Source: Burkholderiales bacterium JOSHI_001
GTDB lineage: Bacteria > Pseudomonadota > Gammaproteobacteria > Burkholderiales > Burkholderiaceae_C
Assembly: GCA_000244995.1 (NCBI GenBank)
Contig: CM001438.1
Span: 4,302,090-4,366,089, forward strand
Reading direction: 5' to 3'
DNA length: 64,000 nt
Shown: positions 47,178 through 55,674 of the stretch, in pieces
How positions within the stretch are numbered: the first letter of the stretch is position 1
Layout: every line of letters begins with the position of its first letter
Notes under the pieces: model-generated
Databases searched by the model: none
Told to the model about the DNA's origin: nothing
What the model saw: the letters and a program-made list of their open reading frames with translations, nothing else
Made by a program: the position numbers and the translations under genes

Positions 47178-48712
47178 TGGGCAGCGACGCTTCACCCGTC
47201 ATCCGCATCCATGCGGCGGACAACGTGGTCATCGCCCGGCGCCAGTTGCTGGGCGGCACCGTGCTGGCCGAAGAGGGCATCACCGTGGCCGGCCTGGTCC
47301 CGCCGGGCCACAAGCTGGCCACGCGGGGCGTTGCCGCGGGTGAAGCAGTGCGTCGCTACAACCAGGTGATCGGCACCGCCACCCAGGCGATATCACCGGG
47401 CCAGCATGTGCACACCCACAACCTGGTGTTCAGCGACTTCCAGCGCGCGCATGAATTCGGCGCCGACGCGCAGGCCACAGCGTATGTGGACGCGCCGGCC
47501 ACGTTCATGGGCATCGTGCGGCCGGACGGCCGCGTGGCCACGCGCAATTGCATTGGCGTGCTGACCAGCGTGAACTGCTCGGCCACCGCCGCACGCGCCA
47601 TTGCCGACCGCTTCCGCCGCGATGTGTTTCCCGAAGCCCTGGCCGACCACCCGAACGTGGACGGTGTGATCGCCCTGACCCACGGCATGGGCTGCGCCAC
47701 CGACAGCGAAGGTGAAGAGCTGCAGGTGCTGCGCCGCACCCTGGGCGGCTACGCCAAACACGTGAACTTTGCGGCCGTGCTGGTGGTGGGCCTGGGCTGC
47801 GAAACCAACCAGATCCAGGGCCTGCTGGCCCAGGAGGGCCTGGCCGAAGGGGCCAGGTTGGTCACCTTCAACATCCAGGATTCGGGCGGCACCGCCAAGA
47901 CCGTGGCGCGCGGCGTGCAGATCATCCGGGACCTGCTGCCCGAGGCCAACCGCGTGCAGCGCCAACCGGTGCCGGCCAGCCACCTGGTGGTGGGCCTGCA
48001 GTGCGGCGGCAGCGACGGTTATTCCGGCATCAGCGCCAACCCGGCCCTGGGCGCAGCGGTGGACCGGTTGGTGCGGCACGGCGGCACGGCCATCCTGAGC
48101 GAAACGCCGGAAATCTACGGCGGCGAACACCTGCTGACCCGCCGCGCCGCCAGCCCGGCGGTGGCCGAAAAGCTGCTGCAGCGCATCCGCTGGTGGGAGG
48201 CCTACACCGCGCGCCACTTCATGCGCATGGACAACAACCCCTCGGCGGGCAACAAGGCCGGCGGCCTGACCACCATCCTGGAAAAGAGCCTGGGCGCCAT
48301 CGCCAAGAGCGGCACCACGCGGCTGGAAGCGGTGTATGAATTCGCCGAAGCCGTGCGCGCCAAGGGCTTTGTCTACATGGACACGCCAGGCTACGACCCG
48401 GTGTCGGCCACCGGCCAGGTGGCGGGCGGTGCCAACCTGATCTGCTTCACCACCGGGCGCGGTTCGGCCTATGGCTGCGCGCCTTCACCCAGCCTGAAGC
48501 TGTCCACCAACACCGCGCTGTGGCAGCGCCAGGAAGATGACATCGACATCAACTGCGGCGGCATCATCGACGGCCATGACAGCGTGGACGCGGCGGGCGA
48601 GCGCATCTTCCGCCTGATGCTGGCCACCGCCAGCGGCCAGCGCAGCAAGAGCGAGCTGCACGGCTACGGTCAGAACGAGTTCGTGCCCTGGCAGCTGGGC
48701 GCGGTGATGTAG
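47177..48712 (+). CDS. altronate/galactarate dehydratase-family protein (UxaA/GarD)
   Basis: A 511-residue dehydratase. The N-terminal SAF domain (about 1-100, DNVVIARRQLLGG... HVHTHNL) is followed by the catalytic UxaA/GarD domain with ATRNCIGVLTSVNCSAT, THGMGCATDSEGE, LQCGGSDGYSGISANPALG and FMRMDNNPSAGNKAGGLTTI. Members dehydrate D-altronate or D-galactarate using iron. ATG 47177 shares its A with the lipoprotein stop. It is the last gene of the island. Confidence 0.9.
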   Translation: MGSDASPVIRIHAADNVVIARRQLLGGTVLAEEGITVAGLVPPGHKLATRGVAAGEAVRRYNQVIGTATQAISPGQHVHTHNLVFSDFQRAHEFGADAQATAYVDAPATFMGIVRPDGRVATRNCIGVLTSVNCSATAARAIADRFRRDVFPEALADHPNVDGVIALTHGMGCATDSEGEELQVLRRTLGGYAKHVNFAAVLVVGLGCETNQIQGLLAQEGLAEGARLVTFNIQDSGGTAKTVARGVQIIRDLLPEANRVQRQPVPASHLVVGLQCGGSDGYSGISANPALGAAVDRLVRHGGTAILSETPEIYGGEHLLTRRAASPAVAEKLLQRIRWWEAYTARHFMRMDNNPSAGNKAGGLTTILEKSLGAIAKSGTTRLEAVYEFAEAVRAKGFVYMDTPGYDPVSATGQVAGGANLICFTTGRGSAYGCAPSPSLKLSTNTALWQRQEDDIDINCGGIIDGHDSVDAAGERIFRLMLATASGQRSKSELHGYGQNEFVPWQLGAVM

Positions 48713-48736
48713 CGCAGCCCGGGCCGAACGGGCAAG

Positions 48737-48775
48737 AAAAAAAGCCGATGCAAGTGAGGCACTTGCATCGGCTTT
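48737..48775 (-). terminator. intrinsic terminator of tRNA-Asp
   Basis: A perfect 16-bp stem (AAAGCCGATGCAAGTG at 48741-48756 and its complement at 48760-48775) with an AGG loop. On the minus strand it is followed by a seven-T run, ideal for ending the tRNA-Asp transcript. On the plus strand the T-run is only three, so stopping the dehydratase transcript would be less efficient. Confidence 0.9.
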
Positions 48776-48785
48776 GGCGTGTTCT

Positions 48786-48862
48786 TGGCGGAGTGGACGG
48801 GACTCGAACCCGCGACCCCCGGCGTGACAGGCCGGTATTCTAACCAACTGAACTACCACTCC
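48786..48862 (-). tRNA. tRNA-Asp (anticodon GTC)
   Basis: A 77-base tRNA including encoded CCA. The acceptor stem GGAGTGG pairs with CCACTCC, the discriminator is G, the anticodon loop is CTGTCAC with GTC, and the T arm is GCGGG-TTCGAGT-CCCGT. The sequence closely follows the E. coli tRNA-Asp pattern. It lies 18 bases downstream of the paaR stop on the same strand. Confidence 0.97.
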
Positions 48863-48879
48863 GCAGTGGTAAGCCTTGG

Positions 48880-48888
48880 ACTATAGCA
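48880..48888 (-). promoter_or_regulatory. extended -10 promoter of tRNA-Asp overlapping the paaR stop codon
   Basis: On the minus strand TGCTATAGT combines a TGn extension with a near-consensus -10 (TATAGT), 17 bases before the tRNA 5' end. Its TAG is also the paaR stop codon. No good -35 is present, as expected for an extended -10 promoter. Confidence 0.65.
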
Positions 48889-49531
48889 CAGCTGTTCGGG
48901 GCCTCGGGCGTGAAGCCTTCACGCGGCCAGCGGCCGGCGGCTTCACCGCTTCAAGGCCACCCAGGAACAGGTCCACCACCACCGGCGCCATGGCCGCGTG
49001 GTCCAGCGGGCCGCCACGCTTCATCCAGGTGAACATCCAGTTGATCATGCCGAACAGCAGCATGGTCAGGGGCGCCGCCAGGTGGCAGTGGGCCAGTTCG
49101 GGCCGCAATAGCGCCACCTGTTCGGCAAAGGCGCGCACCACGCGGCGTTCGGTGTTCAGCACGCGCTGGCGCGGCGCAGGGCCGAGGAACTTCACGTCTT
49201 CGGTCAGCACCCGGTGCGCGTGCTGCGCGCCGGCGTAGGCCAGCACGAAGCGCGCAATCAACGCGGCCAGGTGGTCGCGCGGGGGCAATCCCAGCTCACG
49301 CACCTCGGCCACCTGCGCGGCCAGGTGGTTCACATGGGTCTGCGCAATGTCGGCCAGCAGGGCCTGCTTGTCGGCAAAGTAGTGGTACACCGCCGCCTTG
49401 GACAGGCCGCAGGCCGCGGCCACCTCGTTCATGCTGGTACCGGGGTAGCCCTGGCGCGCGAACAACTCGGCCGCACCGGCCAGGATGAGATCGCGCTGGT
49501 CGTCGTAGCCGGCGCTGCGCGGACGGGCCAT
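48881..49531 (-). CDS. paaR: TetR-family regulator of the phenylacetate operon
   Basis: A 216-residue TetR protein: helix-turn-helix at residues 20-60 (LFARQGYPGTSMNEVAAACGLSKAAVYHYFADKQALL) and a ligand domain. As the last gene of the paa operon it is very probably PaaR, which represses until phenylacetyl-CoA binds. The palindrome at 55063 would be its operator. ATG 49531 opens MARPRSAGYDDQRDLI; codons further upstream belong to paaE antisense. Confidence 0.88.
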   Translation of the reverse strand: MARPRSAGYDDQRDLILAGAAELFARQGYPGTSMNEVAAACGLSKAAVYHYFADKQALLADIAQTHVNHLAAQVAEVRELGLPPRDHLAALIARFVLAYAGAQHAHRVLTEDVKFLGPAPRQRVLNTERRVVRAFAEQVALLRPELAHCHLAAPLTMLLFGMINWMFTWMKRGGPLDHAAMAPVVVDLFLGGLEAVKPPAAGRVKASRPRPRTAVL

Positions 49532-49541
49532 GGGCGGGCGA

Positions 49542-50621
49542 TCAGCGGTCGTCGAAAGACACCGCCACCTCGGGCGTGAGCGGGTGCGCCTGGCAGGTGA
49601 GCACGAAGCCCGCGGCCACCTCGGCCGGCTCCAGCGCGAAGTTGCGGTCCATGCGCACCTGGCCGCTGAGCAGCCTTGCGCGACAGGTGCCGCACACGCC
49701 GCTCTTGCACGAGTAGGGCACGTCCATGCCGGCGCGCGCCGCGGCCTGCAGGATGCTGGTGTCGCCTTGCTGGAAAGCAACGTCACGCGTCAGGCCGTCG
49801 CGCAGCACGCTGATGCGGGCCTGGGCCGCATCGCCCGGCCGCGGCGCATGCAGCGCCGCTTCTTCGGCCGAAGGCGGCACGCCGAAGCGTTCCACATGCA
49901 CCGCCGCGCGAGGCAGGCCGGCGGCCAGCAGCGCCGCTTCCACCTCGTCGTTCATGGCGTGCGGGCCGCAGACATAGGCCGCGTCAAATGTCACCGACGC
50001 CAGCACGGTGTTCAGCAGCAGCGCGATCTTGTCGCGGTCCACGTGGCCGCTGGACAAGGGCGAATCCACCTGCTCGCGCGAAAACACCGGCACGATGGCC
50101 AGGCGCGTGAGGTGCCTGTTCTTCAGGTCCTCCAGTTCTTCCTTGAACATGGTGGACGCCTGGTTGCGGTTGGCGTACACCAGGGTGAAGCGGCTGTCGT
50201 GCTCACCCTCCAGCACCGTCTTCAGGATGGACAGCACCGGCGTGATGCCGCTGCCGCCGGCCACGCCCAAAACATGGCGCGCACCACCCGCCTGCGGATG
50301 CAGCGTGAAGCGGCCTTGCGGGGGCAGGGCTTCGATGGTGTCGCCGGGCTGGAGTTCGCTGTGCAGCCAGTTCGAGAACAGCCCGCCGTCCACACGGCGC
50401 ACGCCCACGCGCAGCAGGCCCTCGTGCGGCGCTGCGCACAGCGAATACGACCGCCGCTCTTCCTGGCCGTTCAGCGTGTGGCGCAGCGTGAGGTACTGGC
50501 CGGGCGCGAAGCGGAAGGCCTCGGCCAGTTCGGGTGGCGGCTCGAAACCGAAGACCAGGGCGTCGTCGGTGTCGGCGCGGCGTTCACGCACACGCAGGGG
50601 GTGGAAGTGCAGGCCGGACAT
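49542..50621 (-). CDS. paaE: phenylacetyl-CoA 1,2-epoxidase reductase subunit
   Basis: A 359-residue electron-transfer subunit supplying the di-iron epoxidase. It has a flavin/NADPH reductase module (RRSYSLCAAP, GVAGGSGITPVLSILK) and a C-terminal plant-type [2Fe-2S] ferredoxin (CKSGVCGTCRARLLSG and a distal Cys in VLTCQAHP). It lies 17 bases after paaD. Confidence 0.95.
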   Translation of the reverse strand: MSGLHFHPLRVRERRADTDDALVFGFEPPPELAEAFRFAPGQYLTLRHTLNGQEERRSYSLCAAPHEGLLRVGVRRVDGGLFSNWLHSELQPGDTIEALPPQGRFTLHPQAGGARHVLGVAGGSGITPVLSILKTVLEGEHDSRFTLVYANRNQASTMFKEELEDLKNRHLTRLAIVPVFSREQVDSPLSSGHVDRDKIALLLNTVLASVTFDAAYVCGPHAMNDEVEAALLAAGLPRAAVHVERFGVPPSAEEAALHAPRPGDAAQARISVLRDGLTRDVAFQQGDTSILQAAARAGMDVPYSCKSGVCGTCRARLLSGQVRMDRNFALEPAEVAAGFVLTCQAHPLTPEVAVSFDDR

Positions 50622-50638
50622 GGCGCGTGTTCCTCGGT

Positions 50639-51157
50639 TCAGATCGGCTTGAAATGTTCAAACGGCTCGCGGCAGGCCAGGCAGCGGTACAGCGCCTTGC
50701 AGGCCGTGGCGCCGAAGGCCGACAGGCGTTCGGTGTGGGTGTCCCCGCAGCGCGGGCAAGGCACCCTGCGGGACACCAGGTGGATGGTCTGCGCCGCCTG
50801 GGGGTCGACCGCGCCCGGCGGCGCAATGCCATAGGCGCGCAGCTTCTCGCGCCCGGCCTCGCTGATCCAGTCGGTGGTCCAGGCCGGCGCGCGGCGCATG
50901 GCAACGCGCAGCGGGCCCAGGCCGCCCCGCTCCAGCGCATCGCGCACACTGGCTTCGATGATTTCCGTGGCCGGGCAGCCGCTGTAGGTGGGCGTGAGCA
51001 CCACGTCCAGCGTCTGGCCGTCGTCCAGCACCTCGCGCACCAGGCCCAGGTCCAGCACCGAAATCACCGGCACCTCGGGGTCCATCACCTCGGCCAGCAG
51101 GGCCCAGGCGCGCTGGGCGCGAGGCGTGGCGTCGCAGCGCGCTGCGTGGCTGTTCAC
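50639..51157 (-). CDS. paaD: phenylacetate degradation protein PaaD (iron-sulfur assembly/maturation factor)
   Basis: A 172-residue protein with a MIP18/SufT-like domain (MDPEVPVISVLDLGLV, YSGCPATEIIE). A C-terminal zinc ribbon (VPCPRCGDTHTE, then YRCLACREPFEHFKPI) follows. It is needed for epoxidase maturation, probably Fe-S delivery to PaaE. GTG 51157 overlaps the paaC stop (GTGA), so the open frame further upstream is rejected. Confidence 0.93.
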   Translation of the reverse strand: MNSHAARCDATPRAQRAWALLAEVMDPEVPVISVLDLGLVREVLDDGQTLDVVLTPTYSGCPATEIIEASVRDALERGGLGPLRVAMRRAPAWTTDWISEAGREKLRAYGIAPPGAVDPQAAQTIHLVSRRVPCPRCGDTHTERLSAFGATACKALYRCLACREPFEHFKPI

Positions 51158-51936
51158 CACGCGCCCCCGGGGTAGCTGCGCTGCAGCACCTGCATCTCTG
51201 CCAGCAGCGGGCCCAGGTGTTCGCTGTGGCGGCCCAGGCGACCGCTGCTGCGGAAGGCCGAGGCCGCTGGCGGCTGCAGCTTCGCGGCGGCCCACACCGG
51301 GGCCAGCAGCGCGTCCCAGGCGGCGCGCAGTTCGCTGCTGCGCGGGCCCAGGCCGCTTTGCGCCGCAGCCTCATCGGCCGCGTCGTCGGTGAAGAGCTCG
51401 GTCACATAGGGCCAGGCGCGCTGCAGGGCCGCGGCCATGCGGCGGGCCGATTCGTCGGTGCCGTCGCCCAGGCGCACCACCCAGTCGCCCGCATGCTCCA
51501 GGTGGTAGCGGCTTTCCTTCACCGCCTTGCCGGCGATGGCAGCGAGTTCAGCATCGCTGCTGGCCGAAAGGCGCTGCCAGTGCAGGTGCAGCCAGGCCGC
51601 CAGCAGCAGGTTGCGCAGCACCGTGTCGGCGAAGTCGGCACCACCCTTGCGAAGCGGCAGTTCGGCCAGGGTCAGGTTATGGAAGTCGCGCTCCTCGCGC
51701 AGGAAGGCCAGTTGGTCTTCGTCCAATCCTCCCAGGCGGGCGCCGGCGTGGCTGAGCAGCGCGCGCGACTGGCCGATCAGGTCCAGCGCCAGGTTGGTGA
51801 GCGCGATGTCCTCTTCCAGCACCGGCGCATGCCCGCACCATTCGGACAGGCGCTGCGCATGGATCAGCGCGGTGTCGGCCAGGCGCAGCAGGTAGACGGT
51901 GGTGGCGTCGGGTTGGATCACAACGGAAGCTGTCAC
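51154..51936 (-). CDS. paaC: phenylacetyl-CoA 1,2-epoxidase structural subunit PaaC
   Basis: A 260-residue ferritin-like subunit forming the core heterodimer with PaaA but without a complete di-iron site. Recognisable segments are ALTNLALDLIGQSRALLSHAG, FLREERDFHNLTLAELP and KESRYHLEHAGDWVVRLGDGT. It starts at GTG 51936 with AGGA seven bases upstream. It is part of the paaABCDE set. Confidence 0.95.
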   Translation of the reverse strand: MTASVVIQPDATTVYLLRLADTALIHAQRLSEWCGHAPVLEEDIALTNLALDLIGQSRALLSHAGARLGGLDEDQLAFLREERDFHNLTLAELPLRKGGADFADTVLRNLLLAAWLHLHWQRLSASSDAELAAIAGKAVKESRYHLEHAGDWVVRLGDGTDESARRMAAALQRAWPYVTELFTDDAADEAAAQSGLGPRSSELRAAWDALLAPVWAAAKLQPPAASAFRSSGRLGRHSEHLGPLLAEMQVLQRSYPGGAW

Positions 51937-51946
51937 GGCCCGGTCC

Positions 51947-52249
51947 TCACATGTGGTTCACGGAATCGGGCAGCTCGTAGAAAGTCGGGTGGCGGTACAC
52001 CTTGTCTTCCATCGGGTCGAACAACATGGCCTTGTCGCCGGGGTCGCTGGCGGTGATCTGGTCCGAGCGAACCACCCAGATGCTGCTGCCTTCCTGGCGG
52101 CGGGTGTACACCTCGCGCGCCAGCTTCACCGCCTGGCCCGCGTCGGCGGCATGCAGGCTGCCACAGTGCTTGTGGTCCAGGCCCGCCTTGGGGCGAACAA
52201 ACACCTCCCAAAGCGGCCATTCATTCTTTACGGCTTGATCGGCGCTCAT
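51947..52249 (-). CDS. paaB: phenylacetyl-CoA 1,2-epoxidase subunit PaaB
   Basis: A 100-residue small subunit that bridges PaaAC dimers. It contains [23 protein letters not shown] and the [18 protein letters not shown] block. ATG 52249 overlaps the paaA stop (ATGA), which fixes the start against the longer open frame. Confidence 0.95.
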   Translation of the reverse strand: MSADQAVKNEWPLWEVFVRPKAGLDHKHCGSLHAADAGQAVKLAREVYTRRQEGSSIWVVRSDQITASDPGDKAMLFDPMEDKVYRHPTFYELPDSVNHM

Positions 52250-53247
52250 GCGGCCTCCTGCTTGGTGTGCTGTTTGCGGGCATGGGCCAGCGCGGCGTCG
52301 CGCACCCAGGCCCCGTCGTCCCAGGCCTTCACGCGCATGGCCAGGCGTTCGCGGTTGCATTCGCCGTCGCCGCCCACCACGCGCCAGAACTCGCTCCAGT
52401 CGATGACGCCGTGGTCGTGGTGGCCGCGCGCTTCATTCCACTTCAGGTCGGGGTCGGGCAGGCCCACGCCCAGCACCGCGGCCTGCGGCACGGTGGCGTC
52501 GATGAACTTCTGGCGCAGGTCGTCGTTGCTGATGCGCTTGATGCCCCAGCGCATGCTCTGGACGCTGTGCGTGCTTTCCGCATCCGGCGGGCCGAACATC
52601 ATCAGGCTGGGCCACCACCAGCGGTTCACCGCGTCCTGCACCATGGCGCGCTGGGCGTCGGTGCCGTCCTTCATCATCACCAGCAGCGAATCAAAGCCCT
52701 GACGCTGGTGGAAGCTTTCTTCCTTGCAGATCCGGATCATGGCCCGCGCGTAGGGGCCGTAGCTGCAGCGGCACAGCGGGATCTGGTTCATGATGGCCGC
52801 GCCGTCCACCAGCCAGCCGATCACGCCCACATCGGCCCAGGTGAGCGTGGGGTAGTTGAAGATGCTGCTGTACTTGGCCTTGCCGCTGTGCAGCGCGTCC
52901 AGCAGCTGGTCGCGGCTGGTGCCCAGGGTTTCCGCGGCGGCGTACAGGTACAGGCCATGGCCGCCTTCGTCCTGGATCTTGGCCAGCAGGATGGCCTTGC
53001 GCTTGAGCGTGGGCGCGCGCGTCACCCAGTTGCCTTCGGGCAGCATGCCCACGATTTCAGAGTGCGCGTGCTGGCTGATCTGGCGCACCAGGGTCTTGCG
53101 GTAGTGCGCCGGCATCCAGTCCTTGGCTTCGATGAAGCCGGCGTCGTCGATGCGGGCGTCGAAGCGGGCTTCCAGTTCGGCTTCATCGGCCGAACGCAGG
53201 GCTGGCCGCTCGTCCTGCGGGCCCACGTCCATGGCTTGGGTGTACAT
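52246..53247 (-). CDS. paaA: phenylacetyl-CoA 1,2-epoxidase catalytic subunit PaaA
   Basis: A 333-residue di-iron oxygenase subunit that epoxidises the aromatic ring of phenylacetyl-CoA. Iron-ligand regions of the ferritin-like fold are visible ([20 protein letters not shown] and [17 protein letters not shown], both with ExxH), as is [14 protein letters not shown]. It follows paaK by four bases. Confidence 0.96.
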   Translation of the reverse strand: MYTQAMDVGPQDERPALRSADEAELEARFDARIDDAGFIEAKDWMPAHYRKTLVRQISQHAHSEIVGMLPEGNWVTRAPTLKRKAILLAKIQDEGGHGLYLYAAAETLGTSRDQLLDALHSGKAKYSSIFNYPTLTWADVGVIGWLVDGAAIMNQIPLCRCSYGPYARAMIRICKEESFHQRQGFDSLLVMMKDGTDAQRAMVQDAVNRWWWPSLMMFGPPDAESTHSVQSMRWGIKRISNDDLRQKFIDATVPQAAVLGVGLPDPDLKWNEARGHHDHGVIDWSEFWRVVGGDGECNRERLAMRVKAWDDGAWVRDAALAHARKQHTKQEAA

Positions 53248-53251
53248 GCTG

Positions 53252-54577
53252 TCAGTCCTTCGGTCTTTGGTCGATGACGCGGCGCGCCTTGCCGACCAGG
53301 GTGCGTTCGATGGAGCCGGGCTGGCCCACCTGCACGTCGGCGCTGACGCCGATCAAGGTCTTGATGCGCTGCTGCAAGGCCTTGCCGATGCCCACGCCGT
53401 CTTCGTTTGCGAACTGCGGCAGCAGTTCGGTGCGGATCTTCAAATCGTCCAGCAAGCCGTTGCGGGTGACGATGAGCTGGTACTGCCCGGCCAATTGGCC
53501 CTGCGCCAGCACCAGTTCTTCCACCTGGGTGGGGAACAGGTTCACGCCGCGGATGATCAGCATGTCGTCGCTGCGGCCCACGATCTTGCCCATGCGGCGC
53601 ATGCTGCGCGCGGTGGGCGGCAGCAGGCGGGTGAGGTCGCGCGTGCGGTAGCGGACGACCGGCAACGCTTCTTTGGTGAGCGTGGTGAACACCAGTTCGC
53701 CTTCGGGCGTGCCGGTGGCGGGGTCATAGGGCAGCACCTCGCCCGAGACCGGGTCGATGATCTCGGGGTAGAAGTGGTCTTCCCAGATCACCGGGCCGTC
53801 CTTGGTTTCGATGCATTCGTTGGCCACACCCGGGCCCATCACTTCACTCAGGCCGTAGATGTCCACCGCGTCGATGTCGGCGCCGGTCTCGATTTCCTGG
53901 CGCATGGCCTCGGTCCAGGGCTCGGCACCGAAGATGCCCACCTTCACGCTCATCTCGCGCGGGTCCAGGCCCATCTTGCGGAACTCCTCGATGATCACCT
54001 GCATGTAGCTGGGCGTGACCATGATGATGTCGGGTTGGAAGTCCAGGATCAGCTGCACCTGTTTTTCGGTCTGCCCGCCGCCGAAGGGCACCACGGTGCA
54101 GCCCAGGCGTTCGGCGCCGTAGTGCGCGCCCAGGCCGCCGGTGAACAGGCCGTAGCCATAGGACACGTGCACCATGTCGCCGCGCCGGCCGCCCGATGCC
54201 CGGATGCTGCGCGCCACCAGGTTCGCCCAATGGTCGATGTCGTTCTGGGTGTAGCCCACCACCGTGGGCTTGCCGGTGGTGCCGCTGCTGGCGTGCACGC
54301 GCACCACCTGCTGGCGCGGCACCGCGAACATGCCGAAAGGGTAGTTGGCGCGCAGGTCGGCCTTGCCGGTGAAGGGGAACTTGGCCAGGTCGGCCAGCGA
54401 CTTGCAATCCGACGGGTGCACACCGCGCGCGTCGAAGGCCTGGCGGTAGTGCGGCACGTTCTCGTAGGCGCGGGCCAGCGTGGCCTGCAGGCGCTGCAAC
54501 TGCAGGGCCTGCAGTTCGTCGCGGCTGGCACGCTCGATGGGTTCCAGGTCACCGGGGGCGGGTTGTTTGACGGGCAA
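53252..54577 (-). CDS. paaK: phenylacetate--CoA ligase
   Basis: A 441-residue adenylate-forming ligase that activates phenylacetate. Motifs are [14 protein letters not shown] (phosphate loop), [41 protein letters not shown] and the hinge region [13 protein letters not shown]. The start is TTG 54577 because GGAG lies seven bases before it. The in-frame TTG at 54592 sits upstream of that site. The gene is preceded by paaI. Confidence 0.94.
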   Translation of the reverse strand: MPVKQPAPGDLEPIERASRDELQALQLQRLQATLARAYENVPHYRQAFDARGVHPSDCKSLADLAKFPFTGKADLRANYPFGMFAVPRQQVVRVHASSGTTGKPTVVGYTQNDIDHWANLVARSIRASGGRRGDMVHVSYGYGLFTGGLGAHYGAERLGCTVVPFGGGQTEKQVQLILDFQPDIIMVTPSYMQVIIEEFRKMGLDPREMSVKVGIFGAEPWTEAMRQEIETGADIDAVDIYGLSEVMGPGVANECIETKDGPVIWEDHFYPEIIDPVSGEVLPYDPATGTPEGELVFTTLTKEALPVVRYRTRDLTRLLPPTARSMRRMGKIVGRSDDMLIIRGVNLFPTQVEELVLAQGQLAGQYQLIVTRNGLLDDLKIRTELLPQFANEDGVGIGKALQQRIKTLIGVSADVQVGQPGSIERTLVGKARRVIDQRPKD

Positions 54578-54588
54578 GTCAGGTCTCC

Positions 54589-55029
54589 TCAAACCGGGGC
54601 ATTGCCGACCACGGGCTTGCCCTTCATGGTGTAGCTGCGGCCACGGAACACCGCGATGCGCTCGCCGCGCTGGTTGTGAACGTCCACGTCGTACACCCCC
54701 GTGCGCCCGCTGCGGCTGACTTCATGGGCCCGCGCCGTGAGCACGTCCCCTTCGCGCGACGGCGCCAGCAGGTCGATGGCAAAACCCGAGGCCACGGTGA
54801 GCTGGTCGTAGGCATTGCAGGCGTAGGCAAAAGCCGTGTCCGCCAGCGTGGACACCAGGCCCCCGTGGCAGATGCGAAAGCCGTTCAGCATGTCCGCGCG
54901 CACCGTCATCGTGGCCGTGGCGGTGCCCGGGCCCACCTGCGGCACCGCGATGCCCAAGGTCTGCAGCACCGTGTCGGTGGCGAACATGGCCGCTCGGGTG
55001 GCTTCGGCGGTGGCTTGCGGGTCGGTCAT
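54589..55029 (-). CDS. paaI: hydroxyphenylacetyl-CoA thioesterase PaaI
   Basis: A 146-residue hot-dog thioesterase that rescues CoA from dead-end phenylacetate intermediates. The family block NGFRICHGGLVSTLADTAFAYACN holds the catalytic region. ATG 55029 is preferred because predicted transcription begins inside the 55063 operator, leaving almost no leader for the in-frame ATG at 55056; neither has a strong binding site. It is the first gene of the paa operon. Confidence 0.88.
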   Translation of the reverse strand: MTDPQATAEATRAAMFATDTVLQTLGIAVPQVGPGTATATMTVRADMLNGFRICHGGLVSTLADTAFAYACNAYDQLTVASGFAIDLLAPSREGDVLTARAHEVSRSGRTGVYDVDVHNQRGERIAVFRGRSYTMKGKPVVGNAPV

Positions 55030-55062
55030 CGGCACAGGCTTTCGGAGCGTCGGCATTCATTG

Positions 55063-55076
55063 ACCGACCGGTCGGT
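55063..55076 (-). promoter_or_regulatory. PaaR (TetR-family) operator
   Basis: ACCGACCGGTCGGT is a perfect 14-base palindrome just upstream of paaI, typical of TetR-family sites and of PaaR-type motifs. It covers the expected transcription start of the -10/-35 pair at 55079-55108. Confidence 0.75.
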
Positions 55077-55078
55077 TA

Positions 55079-55108
55079 ATCATAAAACCCCGGGCCGATC
55101 TGATGCAA
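55079..55108 (-). promoter_or_regulatory. sigma-70 promoter of the paa operon
   Basis: On the minus strand TTGCAT (55108-55103) and TATGAT (55084-55079) are 18 bases apart. Transcription would begin inside the adjacent PaaR palindrome, consistent with repression by steric block. Confidence 0.6.
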
Positions 55109-55164
55109 GTCAAAAGCCCTGGGGTAAACCGGGATGGGCGGTCGCCGGACCGCCGTGCTGGGCG

Positions 55165-55674
55165 TCAGGCGGCGCGGTACACCTTGTGCAGCAACTCGAT
55201 GAGCATGGCATGTTCACCCGGCGACAGCCGTTTGAACAGTTCGCGCTCGCTCTCGGCCGCGGCCACGCCGGCACGGCGCGAGAGTTCGGCGCCGCTGTCG
55301 GTCGGCACGATGAGCTGGCTGCGCCCATCGGCCGGGTTGCGCTGGCGGCGCAGCAGGCCACGTTCCTGCAGAGTGTCCAGCAGTTGCGTCAGCGCGGGGG
55401 CCGACAGCGCCAGTTCCTGCGCCAGGCGCTTGGGCACCTGGGGACCGTTGGCCTGCAGCAGCATCAGCAGCGAGAACTCCACCTTGCGCAGCTTCATCGG
55501 CCGGCCGACATGGCGGTCGAAGAGTTCGGTGGTGGCCACCGCGGCCAGGGCCACGTGGTAGCCGGTGATCTGGGCCAGCACGCCCTCCTTCAGCGGGCCG
55601 CCGGCGTCAGCGGCCAGGGGCTCGGCAGCGACGGCATCGTCGCCGTGGCGGCCGTCTTCGTTCAATCCAGCCAT
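55165..55674 (-). CDS. MarR-family regulator, hydroxycinnamate-cluster type
   Basis: A 169-residue winged-helix regulator: KVEFSLLMLLQANGPQVPKRLAQELALSAPALTQLLDTLQERGLLRR with the wing RNPADGRSQLIVPT. It is the last gene of the fcs-liv-acyl-CoA dehydrogenase unit, and its start overlaps the dehydrogenase gene by 13 bases. MarR proteins in such clusters respond to hydroxycinnamoyl-CoA thioesters (inference from context). ATG 55674 begins MAGLNEDGRHGDD. Confidence 0.86.
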   Translation of the reverse strand: MAGLNEDGRHGDDAVAAEPLAADAGGPLKEGVLAQITGYHVALAAVATTELFDRHVGRPMKLRKVEFSLLMLLQANGPQVPKRLAQELALSAPALTQLLDTLQERGLLRRQRNPADGRSQLIVPTDSGAELSRRAGVAAAESERELFKRLSPGEHAMLIELLHKVYRAA

